Shown here piece after piece: positions 9,258 through 18,248 of a stretch of 64,000 nucleotides of DNA (the stretch's first letter is position 1; every line of letters begins with the position of its first letter). The notes below the pieces were generated by a model that saw nothing but the letters and a program-made list of their open reading frames with translations, did no database searches and was not told where the DNA came from. Made by a program: the position numbers and the translations under genes. Source of the DNA: Haematococcus lacustris (taxonomy: Eukaryota; Chlorophyta; Chlorophyceae; Chlamydomonadales; Haematococcaceae); the NCBI GenBank assembly GCA_030144725.1, contig JASKMD010000014.1, forward strand, positions 8,272,284 to 8,336,283, read 5' to 3'.

Positions 9258-11517
9258 TAGCGGCCAGGCCAGCTGTCAGGATGTCCCAACATGGGGTTTG
9301 TAATCTTCATGCAAGTACTCTCTACAAAGTGCACCGTTTTCAGTAGCTTCCATCGCATTGGTAGCTGCGCAATATTGCTCGTATCCTGGCAAGCGGCGCG
9401 TTGATTGTTGCATCAGAGTCCATGCCGGCGCAAGCGATCGCGGACACACCTCAGCTGCTCAGCACCGATTGTTCTAGTGGTGAGTAGTGGCACCAATGAG
9501 GGAACTCCGCCTGGCATCTAGCCGGAAGTACAATTACATTTCAGCCCGCCTTGCTCGCTCCGCGAGCCTCGTGTTGGTGCAGGCGGTGTTGGAGGGCCAT
9601 CGTTGGGCAAGTTATGTATCGACATTGCTGCAAACGCTGGAAATGTGCGTCTCTCTCTCGCCAGTCACACAAGAAAAGGGACCCTCAGCCACAAAATGAC
9701 ATGTTGTGAGCTGACCATTTTGACTTTCCAGATTTTCGATACATAACTCTGTTCCTTACTCAACGTCACAGCTGCTGGAGAAGAAAGCATGGCAATTAGT
9801 TAATCAGGCCTGCTTGAAATGACATTGGCGTGACCCAATTTTGCCTTGCAGGAATGATTAGCCCATCCGACCCTGCCCACTGCGGCCCCCCCACCTCCCC
9901 AGCCCAGCATCGCCTTCCTACCTCCGCTCACCCCCTCCCAACCCCAGCCCCGCACTCCACCCCCCCTCCCACCCCCTCCCAGCCCCCCCCCTTGCCCTCC
10001 CACCCCCGCCCCTGACCTGCCCCCCCCTCGTGCTGCACCCCCTTGGCAGCAGCAGGCAGCTGGTGCTGGTGCTGCCCCTGACCTGCCCCCCCCTCCTGCT
10101 GCACCCCCCTGGCAGCAGCAGGCAGCTGGTGCTGGTGCTGCCCCTGGGCTGCCCACCCCTCCAGCTGAGCAGGGCGGAGCTGGACACAAGCTCGACACGC
10201 AAGCGGAGGGCGGGCGGGAGGGATCGGACCCAACATGTCGAGCAAGGTAACGTAGCAATGGCCTACACACCTTGAGTGGCCTTACCGAGTGGCCAGGTAG
10301 TAGGTACTACTCACGAAGCGGTCAAGCAATGCAGCAGCGTTGTATACTTCCGAGCATGGGTGGAGGGGCGTCGTTACATCGGTTTGGCGTGCCATGTGAA
10401 TTGTTTTGACTGCGGCGACTGTCCCTGACTGTTTGCAGAAGCTACTGGGCCACGTCGGTCGGTCGCGGCGAGGCCCGCATGAGCAAAACTGGCATGAATT
10501 TGAATGTCACGATTTGAGCTGCCATAGCACTCAGCACACTGTACTGTATGTAATGATACATGTTGCACCGCATAGCTGACGTAGTCCTCTATCCAGTGAT
10601 GTGCGAAACATAAATAGAAACCACGTGGCTGAGACGCGGCGTCGTTTTGATTACCAGGGGTCGGTTTCCTATCATTTCCTGTCATATTCTGTTAGTTGGG
10701 GTCGCCTGACCAGCTGTGGTCGGCTACACGACAAGGGGATTTCGCTCCGGTGGCAATGTAGTGACCGTGGTGGCTGTAACTGTTAGCACACGTCAGCCTT
10801 GGCCAACAAATCATGACTGTGAGCTGGCGGCCAGTCCGCATGCCAGCACACATCTACCCATCTCCTTGATAGGCAGGGGAGCAAGTGTCTGCCAGAATGT
10901 TGTACAAGCCTTGTTCAAGGCACCGCAACTTCAGGCTGCAGGCACTTGTTTTTACACGGCTGGGGATGTACTGCCGTGTGGCTGCCAGCACCATCCGTGA
11001 TGTCGCATGCTGCTGACCTGCTGCTGGCAGATGCTGCGGACTGATACTCACTGCTGCTCCTGTGGACTGTTAATGACTGCCAAAGGCCTTCTGCACTGTC
11101 ACATCTTGGCAATGCCCTGAGTGCCTCCCTGCGGGGCCACAGACCCGGCTGCCATGTCCATGCTGCCCAGCCGGCCCAAGTCAGTGACCCACAAGGTCAC
11201 TCCAGCTCACACGTGCGTAGGTGTGTCCCTTCAGCCTCTCCCTTCCCACTGCAGTGACCGCCACACCTCCGCCTACCCATTCATGTCGCCAGTTTTCAAG
11301 CCAAGATTGCTACTGGTAGCCATATGGGGCTGACAGCCATAACGTTGTAGAAAACCCAGTATACCCACTCCATAGGCAACCATGCCTCAGCAGTGGACCT
11401 TGCCAAGAAGCTGCCATGAGCTGCGCAGGCTGCCAGCCTCCACTGCCATGCTTGCTATTGTGGCTCCTGATCTGCTGTCACGAGCTGTTGCGCCCAAGCA
11501 GTGGTTGCTGCCACAGC
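9258..11517. other. Poorly resolved region, no confident gene
   Basis: ATG at 9422 starts a short frame (MPAQAIADTPQLLSTDCSSG) ending at a GTGAG donor, possibly a first exon, but I could not join it to a partner. The C-rich stretch 9880-10200 includes a roughly 63 bp direct tandem duplication (about 10015-10140) coding for Gln/Ala-rich sequence in one frame. A dispersed repeat occupies 10349-10712. The rest, to 11517, should include the 3' UTR of the V-ATPase F gene (complement of TGTAA at 10952-10956). Confidence 0.35.
10349..10712. repeat. Dispersed repeat, copy A
   Basis: This is clearly related to 24277-24620, sharing long blocks such as GGGCCACGTCGGTCGGTCGC and GAGACGCGGCGTCGTTTTG with scattered substitutions and indels. 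No terminal repeats or intact open frame are evident, so it is a dispersed element of unknown class. Confidence 0.75.
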
Positions 11518-12189
11518 TCAGACGCTGCCCATGATGTGCTTCACGCGCATCAACAAGGAGTCCTGTGTGGGCTCATATGGGTGGTCCTTGGATGGGATCT
11601 CGAGCACTGAGGGCACGGCCTGCACCAGCACCACAGGGCATGGGACAAGTACATACTCTTCAAAAACACAGTCAGTGGCAGCAGTGCAGGGAACAAGACG
11701 GGTTGCGTGGAGGAGGTGCATAAAACACCTCTCAGCGCTGACACCCCACCAGTGCAGGTGCTGACCTTGGTGTGATGGTCGATGGCTGACCGGATGAGCC
11801 CGGCAACATTCTGGCTGATGAGAATGATTGCGATGTCGTCTCTGTGCGTGAACTCCTTAAATGTGCTCTCCACGGTCTTCACTGGTGTCTCTGCGCGCCA
11901 GGGTCAAATGCTGTGAACTAGCTACACGCGGCGCGACTATTTCCCATCGCGTCGGTTTCTCCACACACGCAATGCTTACTCGAATCGACGACCAGAAAGT
12001 TGTGCTTCTTGCGCATGTCTATGTTGCCCATGCCAGACAGTAGGAAGCCAGTAATCGTGTCCTGTTGCGCATCGCTGAGACCCGTTGGTTCGCGTTTGCC
12101 ATCCAGACTTATAGGAGCGATATCGTTCGCACCTCGTCGGCTATCACCGCGATGAGAGCTCCATCAGCGGGGGTGGCACCAGCTGCCAT
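11518..12189 (-). CDS. VMA7: V-type proton ATPase subunit F
   Basis: Four exons, 12189-12133, 12061-11980, 11890-11766 and 11619-11518, join in phase to a complete 121-residue protein, the usual length for the family. Landmarks are [56 protein letters not shown] and [13 protein letters not shown], all typical of subunit F. The subunit sits in the central stalk of the V1 sector and couples ATP hydrolysis to rotation, acidifying vacuoles and contractile-vacuole or Golgi membranes. The start ATG (12187-12189) is preceded by a short untranslated leader. All introns are GT-AG. Confidence 0.96.
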
Positions 12190-12379
12190 TTCGCGAGGTT
12201 GTCTGGCAGCAATGCACCAGTGGGTTCGCGGAGCTAAGCTGGTATGCTACAGCAGCGAGGTCGTTGCAGCTGTGCTTACTTTTAAGGGGTGCGCAACTAG
12301 CTTTGTATGCATGCGGCTACGAACAAAAACATGACATTTCCGCACCATACCATATTGCCGTTACCATGGTCCGCAAGAG

Positions 12380-12572
12380 GGCATCCATTTGAGCCGGACC
12401 ACCAGGGACCACTAGTGGCCACTAGCGGGAATAATAGGGACCACTAGTGGGCAATAGTCCCCGACTCAAGTGGTGTTGTTGGGCTGTGTGGAGTAAACCC
12501 AATGCACATGGACATGGTGCATGAGTGCCTACCACCTACACTATTGCCTCACCCCGAGGGCTATTGTGTAGA
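12380..12572. repeat. Dispersed repeat beside Fanzor remnant, copy A
   Basis: It shares most of its bases with 49425-49620, including GGACCACTAGTGGGCAATA and the block around GCACATGGACATGGTGCATG. Here the repeat is interrupted at about 12573 by the Fanzor-like coding segment, and the rest of the repeat reappears inverted at 12780-12908. In the copy at 49425-49720 the same pieces are contiguous. Confidence 0.8.
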
Positions 12573-12573
12573 G
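12527..12573. repeat. Inverted repeat, left of Fanzor remnant
   Basis: GCCTACCACCTACA followed by GAGGGCTATTGTGTAGAG is repeated as the reverse complement at 12861-12908 with few mismatches, bracketing the coding remnant. Confidence 0.8.
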
Positions 12574-12779
12574 CTCCACAGCCAGGCAGGTGGTTGGACA
12601 GAGACTGCAGTGCAGCGCTGAACATGCAGCGCATTGGGGAAAGCAGGTGGCGCCCACTGGAGCTGTGCTGGTGGCCAGAGCAGGGAGCGCTGCCAGCCAA
12701 GGGCAAGGAGTACCCTGAGATGGGGTACAAGCAGCTGCGAGACCGGCCACCCACGGCCCAGCAGCAGCAGCAGCAGTAG
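12573..12779 (+). pseudogene. Fanzor/TnpB-like nuclease, C-terminal remnant
   Basis: The frame reads GRWLDRDCSAALNMQRIGES, then RPLELCWW and a Gln-rich tail, stopping at 12777-12779. D-R-D-x-x-A-A-x-N is the RuvC-III motif of TnpB and its eukaryotic Fanzor relatives (RNA-guided endonucleases spread by transposons). Nothing upstream provides RuvC-I, RuvC-II or a zinc ribbon, so only the last exon or a fragment survives. It is bracketed by about 47 bp inverted repeats (12527-12573, 12861-12908), consistent with a transposon remnant. Confidence 0.65.
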
Positions 12780-12860
12780 CAGCCTGCTGTGGCACAGTAG
12801 TATGTGCCCCCCTATCTTGAGCTGTCATCAGCTTACATTAGTGCATGTTTGCCATGCCAA

Positions 12861-12908
12861 CTCTACACAATAGCCCTCCGGGGTCAAGCAATGATGTAGG
12901 TGGTAGGC
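12861..12908. repeat. Inverted repeat, right of Fanzor remnant
   Basis: Reverse complement of 12527-12573. The preceding bases 12780-12860 are the reverse complement of 49620-49700, so this whole block is the inverted tail of the dispersed repeat family. Confidence 0.8.
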
Positions 12909-13917
12909 GACCATGACCATGTGTAAGCCATGTATATGGGAACTCTATACAGACAAATGCACCGTTTTGTAGGGGACCGCACTGAGTGTTCCACTGCAAT
13001 GAAGGCTCAAGGTTGAGGGCCAAGGTGCTGTAAACCCTGGCATTTACAGCATGATATAATGGAAGAGGGTAATACAGCCTGGCAGGGTCGTGATGCTGGT
13101 GCAGTTCAGTGCCTGCGCACGTTGCCCAGTAACGTCCATGGCTATGATAGCAGGTGCACTAGGGGCACCCGCCAAGGCTAAATTGAAGTTATGCTACCAT
13201 CCACTGCCTGCCTGCCATCACACTACTGACGGGCTTAACATCTGTCACACCCTCACACCTGCCTGGGCCACAGCACCTGCCAGCCCTGCAAAGCATGCAA
13301 GCAGTGCCTGGCAGTCACAGTGTGTCCGCAGATCTGACTGGGGTGGCCATTGACATGCGATGGCTTTAAAAGTCACATCAGGGAGTCCCTGCCCCACCCA
13401 AAACACTGGCTAGGGCAGTCATGGCAGCAGCACGCAGTGGCCTCCCATGCCAACCAATACACAGGCTGCTGCTGCCACAGCCTGCTCTGCCTCATGCCCT
13501 GGTCTGCCCTAGTGTTTGTCTGCTGCCTCTGATCTGGCCTGGCCTAGGATGGCCTGATGATGGTCTGGCCTGGTCCGCTGCTGGTCTGCCAGCCATCCGA
13601 TGACTCTGCTGCCTCCTCCGCGTCCACCAGGCTGTCACCAACTCACTACGGGTCACACTTTTGTATGAGGGAGCTGAGCATACAGCTGCCACACGAGCGC
13701 GCAACTGCACCTTCCATGACTCAGTGCCTCAGCCTCCAGCCCCTCATGTGTTATTGTGAAGCAGGCATGCCAGGAGCACCCTTGGCTACATGACCAAGGG
13801 CCATGCCAGTCAGGCACAGCAGCCAGACCTTGTTGACAACAGCTGTGCTTGCCTGGGCTTGTGCACTTGAGAAAGCATGCCACAGCCAGGCATGGACGCT
13901 GGCTGGGTGGCTCTGCT
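12909..13917. other. Intergenic, no gene recognised
   Basis: It lies downstream of the minus-strand OST5 gene. I see no coding family. It carries one copy (13698-13767) of a 70 bp sequence also found at 16908-16977. Confidence 0.45.
13698..13767. repeat. 70 bp repeat shared with FKBP intron 3
   Basis: CGCGCAACTGCACCTTCCAT and the following 50 bases recur at 16908-16977 with only two or three differences. No terminal repeats are visible; it may be a small dispersed element. Confidence 0.75.
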
Positions 13918-14163
13918 TCACACATAGACTCCTGTCCATAGCAGCAGGAACAGAGTGCCTGTCCCCAAGAACGCGGAAGCTGTCATTCCCAGGAGCACTT
14001 CCGATCTCAACTCCTTGCTGTGTCGCGTCTTGGACACCTCGTAGAGGAAAAAGCTGCCCGTGAACAGCAGGCCGAGTAGCAGGAGCGTCGTGGCCAAGAT
14101 CGGGTACAGAGCGACGGGGATGGGGCTACCCACTGGGTACAAGGTTTCGGCACGGTCCACCAT
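13918..14163 (-). CDS. OST5: Oligosaccharyltransferase subunit OST5/TMEM258
   Basis: An 81-residue, intronless, complete frame. It has two hydrophobic segments (about residues 19-42 and 58-79) and the family signatures SPIPVALYP, FFLYEVSKTR and GTGTLFLLLWTGVYV, which match human TMEM258 and yeast Ost5 in length and layout (SPVNP..., FFVYEVT..., LFLLLWVGIYV). The protein is a small ER-membrane subunit of the oligosaccharyltransferase that N-glycosylates proteins in the lumen. It is transcribed away from the FKBP gene that begins at 14538. Confidence 0.9.
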   Translation of the reverse strand: MVDRAETLYPVGSPIPVALYPILATTLLLLGLLFTGSFFLYEVSKTRHSKELRSEVLLGMTASAFLGTGTLFLLLWTGVYV

Positions 14164-14537
14164 TGCCGCTTCAGCACCAATCAGTGACAGATCGACAGAT
14201 GCTGAGGTGCATGGAGCGCTTTAGGCATGCTCATTGACACTTTCACAAGACATCCATGCTGCTCCATCATATCCCTCCAATGCCTCAATTGATAGCAAGC
14301 TGTGTAATCAAGCCGCGTCTGACCCTGAGCTGATGTTGCTTGCACTGCCCATGGTGGGCAGTGCTTCGGCTCTCGAATGCCTGAGTGCTTGATCATTGTA
14401 AGCTGCTCGTCTCGCCAACAGATGACGGCCCTGCAACCCTCTTCCAATGTGTTTATGCCGCTTTTTCATTCCTGCACTTTTTGTCAGAAACCTGTGATCA
14501 CCATCTGTTTTGCAATCTGTACAAAGCTCGCTGCAAA

Positions 14538-17250
14538 ATGCTAAGCCAGCTGCGCCCTATGCACAGCGGTGTGGTGCGGGGCTCACGCGTGGCCGCGCAG
14601 TGTGTCGCTCGGCGGCCATTGCTGGGCGCCGCAGGCTACGCCGCAGTGACCTCTCTGCTGCTACAGCCCGCCAGCGCTTCCTCAGAGGCGGGCTTCGTCA
14701 CGGCGCCCAACGGGCTGCAGTGGCGCGATGACCTGGTCGGCGAGGGGCCGGAGCCTGTGCGGGGCGCTAACATCAGGTGCGGGTGTTCAGAGCTGGCGAT
14801 CGCATCAGGATCATCAGGCGCATCAGGCGATCAGTGGGCATCGATGGCCTAATATACTACGCAGCTCAGCATTAGTCCAGGCGGCTGGTGTAGCGCAGAC
14901 GGCATGACGTGTCTCATCCATACGACCACCCACAGCCAGCCCCCACAGCATCAGGGTGCCCCAGCCTCCTTAGAGCATGGCATGCATGGCCTGCATGGGT
15001 TGCATGGTCTGGGCGCCTGCACCTTGAACTGCCCAGAATGCAGCGGAGATGTCCTGGGTGCATGCTGTACACTAGTGGTTGTCCTGGCCAGGACCCCAGG
15101 CAGCTTGAACAAATTGAACAGCCTGAGATGTGCTCAGCCTGATGTTGTGTCAGTGTGCAGCCTGCAACGCAGCAGGGATGAAATACACCTGAGATGAACA
15201 GGGGGCTGCTTAGTGGCACTGGGGCGAGAGTACAGAGTGCCAGCCAGCCAGCCAGCCAGCCACCCCAGCTGCTGCCCACGGGTTCACCCTAGCCGCCAAC
15301 CCCAACCTTAGCAGCTGAGCGCAGCAACCTCAACCCTGACCACCAAGATAGGGTTGCTGCTCTGGATTTGAAAGCGTAGCAGGTGTCTGCAGAAACTTGG
15401 CAGCTGGGGTTAGGGTTGCTGCCCTGGACTGCTAGGGTGAGGTTAGCGGCACGGGTGAGACTCACTAGTCTGCTCTTGGGCGGCAATGCCTAGCCCAAGG
15501 AAAAAGACAGCTGCTAAGCTCCTAGGTCCAGAGCAGCCCTAACCCCAGCTGCCACGACAGGGCCCAGAGAGCAGAGTTTGAGTGGGTGGGTGGGTGGGGG
15601 TGCGGGGGTGCCTCTGGCCAGCTGCAGACAGTGGCTCCGGGCCAGCTGCCACCCAGCTACTGCCCTGTCATCCAGCTGTCGTGGTGTGGCCCAGCTGCTC
15701 TGTCACAGGGAGTGAGTCAGAGGGCTGAACCCATGGAGCTGCTGATGTGGTGCAGGTGCCACTACACTGGCCGCTTGAAGAGCAACGGGCAGAAATTTGA
15801 CTCCTCCTATGACCGCCGCTCCCCTCTGGCCTTCACTGTGAGTACCTGGCCTTGACGCACCCCATGCATGCTCTTCCTCCTACCCTTGCTGCCCCTCCTG
15901 CCCCTGCTGCCCCTGCTGCCCCTCCTACCCCTGCTGCCCCTCCTGCTGCTGCTCCTCCTTCGGCCTCTGCTGCACCAACCCCTCCTCCTGCTGCTGCTGC
16001 CAGAGCCACCGTCATGATGTAGAGGCAAGACCTATCCCAGCAATGCTGTGTGTGCGACTGGGATGCTCTGCCAGTGCCAGCCTTCCCCCTCACAAGGACA
16101 ACCCGACATGCCCTCCCTGATGGCCTGGCAGTGGTCAACTTCCCCCTTCACCCCGCGCAGTCTTCCACTTTACCAGTGCAGCCCCACATGCCCTCCATGC
16201 ATACACTATGCAGTCGGCAGCAGCAGCAGCAGCCAGCAGCAGCAGCAGCAGCAGGGTTCGCTGCATGTGAAGCTGTTCCGTGGTAACTAGCACGCTGGCT
16301 GGCATGGCTGACATGCTGGCTGCTTGGAGGGGGTCCTATGCAGGCAACTGTGTGTTGCATTGACAGGCCCGCTGACAAGCCCTGTGTATGCCCCGTGCTG
16401 ATTGTAGGTAGGTGTGGGGCAGGTCATCCGCGGCTGGGATGTCGGCATCCTGGGGTCAGCAGAGGAGGGCATCCCTGCCATGAAGGAGGGCGGCAAGCGC
16501 ACCCTGGTGGGTCCCAGGAGGGGGAGCAGCAGCAGGGGTCAGTGGGTCAGAGGAAGCAGCAGCAGGGGCTAGGGGCTGAGAGAGCAGCAGCAGGGGCTAG
16601 CAGCCCTTCAGTTACACCATTCACCAGGGCAGCAGCGAGGGCGCCTGCATTTTGCTGTTTTGCATTGAGTTACCCAGCTGCTTCCCCACCATCAACACAG
16701 CCTTCACGACCCACCCCCATCACTACCCCCCTACTCACACGAGATACCTGCTGCCCTTCCTGTGGCCCCTGAGGCCCCTGCCCCTGAGGCCCCTGCCCCT
16801 GAGGCCCCTGCCCCTGAGGCCCCTGCCCCTGCCCCTGCCCCTGCCCCTGCCCCTGTGCCCCTGCCCTGCCCCCATGACCTGCTTGCTGTGGCGCCGCCCT
16901 GCCCCTGCGCGCAACTGCACCTTCCATGACTCAGTGCCTCAGCCTCCAGCCCCTCATGTGCTATTGTGAAGCGGGCATTCCCGGCTGTCCCTGTGCGGCC
17001 CCTGCCCCTGTGGCCCCTGCCCCTGCAACCCCTGCCCCAGTTGCCCTGCCCCTGCCCCTGCCGCCCCTGCCCCAACGGCCCCTGCCCCTGTGGCCCCGCC
17101 CTGCCCCCATGACCTGCTGCTGCTTGCTGTGGCGCCCGACCCACTCAGATCATCCCCCCTGAGCTGGGCTACGGCTCCCGAGGTGCGGGTGGCGTCATCC
17201 CTCCCAACGCCACGCTGGAGTTTGACGTGGAGCTGGTGCCCCGCAAGTGA
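14538..17250 (+). CDS. Thylakoid-lumen FKBP-type prolyl isomerase
   Basis: Four exons, 14538-14776, 15756-15837, 16408-16506 and 17149-17250, join in phase to 173 residues. The amino end has a twin arginine ([12 protein letters not shown]), a hydrophobic stretch and an A-S-A cleavage site (QPASAS), which suggests chloroplast import followed by Tat transfer into the thylakoid lumen. The FKBP domain follows: [56 protein letters not shown] and LEFDVELV. Lumenal FKBPs act as foldases or assembly factors for photosynthetic complexes. The usual Val before HYTG is Cys here. The start at 14538 keeps the targeting peptide; the in-frame Met at 14385 lies in non-coding-looking sequence. TGTAA at 17467-17471 follows the stop by about 215 bases. 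Confidence 0.92.
16771..16977. repeat. Minisatellite and 70 bp repeat in FKBP intron 3
   Basis: A tandem array of GAGGCCCCTGCCCCT units passes into CTGCCC repeats (about 16771-16860). The second copy of the 70 bp dispersed sequence follows at 16908-16977. Both lie inside the 16507-17148 intron. Confidence 0.8.
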
Positions 17251-17466
17251 TGGCCAGGGGGTTGCAGGTGGGTTAGTGTTAGGGCTAGGGTCAAGTGATG
17301 GCCAGGGGCCTGCAGGTGATGCGGCTAGGGGGCAGCAGGTGGAGGCAGGGGGCTAGCAGGGAAGCATAGTGTGGTGGTGCTCATGTGGGGTGTCAGGCGG
17401 TCAGAAAGTGGTTGGCTTCATCCTCCGTCCATTAGGATGCACCTACCCTGCCTGCCTTGCCCCTAT

Positions 17467-17471
17467 TGTAA
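17467..17471 (+). terminator. TGTAA poly(A) signal of FKBP gene
   Basis: TGTAA is the usual volvocalean polyadenylation signal and this is the first one after the FKBP stop. Confidence 0.55.
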
Positions 17472-18248
17472 ACGGTTGCTGCCCCTGCTGCTGCCCTGCA
17501 GGTGATGTGGCTTGGGGTCGCTGCCGACCTCACTGCTGGCAGCACCTCAGCAGCAGCACCACACCTTTCAACAGCAGCACCACACCGCACATGCTGAGCA
17601 TTGGCATTGGATGGCCATGGCTTTGCTAAGACGAGCATGCCGTGTGGTCCATACCGTATGTGTCACCATTTTCCCACAAGACAGGCCAATTGGCACTAGT
17701 GTGCTACGGACCAATTTAAAACGAGCGTTTCAACGGGGCACGGTGCGGCGCACTGTGTGTTACCTTTTTGATACCTGTTGGTCCATTACTCGAGTCCCCA
17801 GAAAAGTTAATGACTCAACCAAAGTAGCTGACTCCAGTGACCCCCTACAAGCATGCCATATAAGTATATTTATCTCAAGAATAGAGACTCCTCGGTGTTC
17901 ATAGGTTTCACGTGCGGGTTGTAGGCCCGTTGATGAGAGAGCGTTCTCTGTTGGTCACCCCGGCCATTGGACCCGCCAATCCGTGCTACCAAAACTCGCG
18001 TTTTGCCTGGACTCACTCAACCAACTAGCGCTCCGTTCCATAGCTTGGTGATGAGGCTTTGTGTGTGAGCCAAAGCCCAGCGGGAGACACTGAACGAGCA
18101 CGAGCAACCGTCTACAGGACTCGCTCACCATGTGGCTGAGTAGCAGTGCATCACGCACCAGGAAAGGTGCTACCTGCCCTGCTGCCGGCTCAACCTGCCG
18201 CACACCCATGTTGCCTGAATAATTGTCCCTGGGGGGGGCAGGATTTGG
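17472..18248. other. Intergenic between converging genes
   Basis: Sequence between the 3' ends of the FKBP and EamA genes. I see no coding family, RNA gene or repeat in it. Confidence 0.4.
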
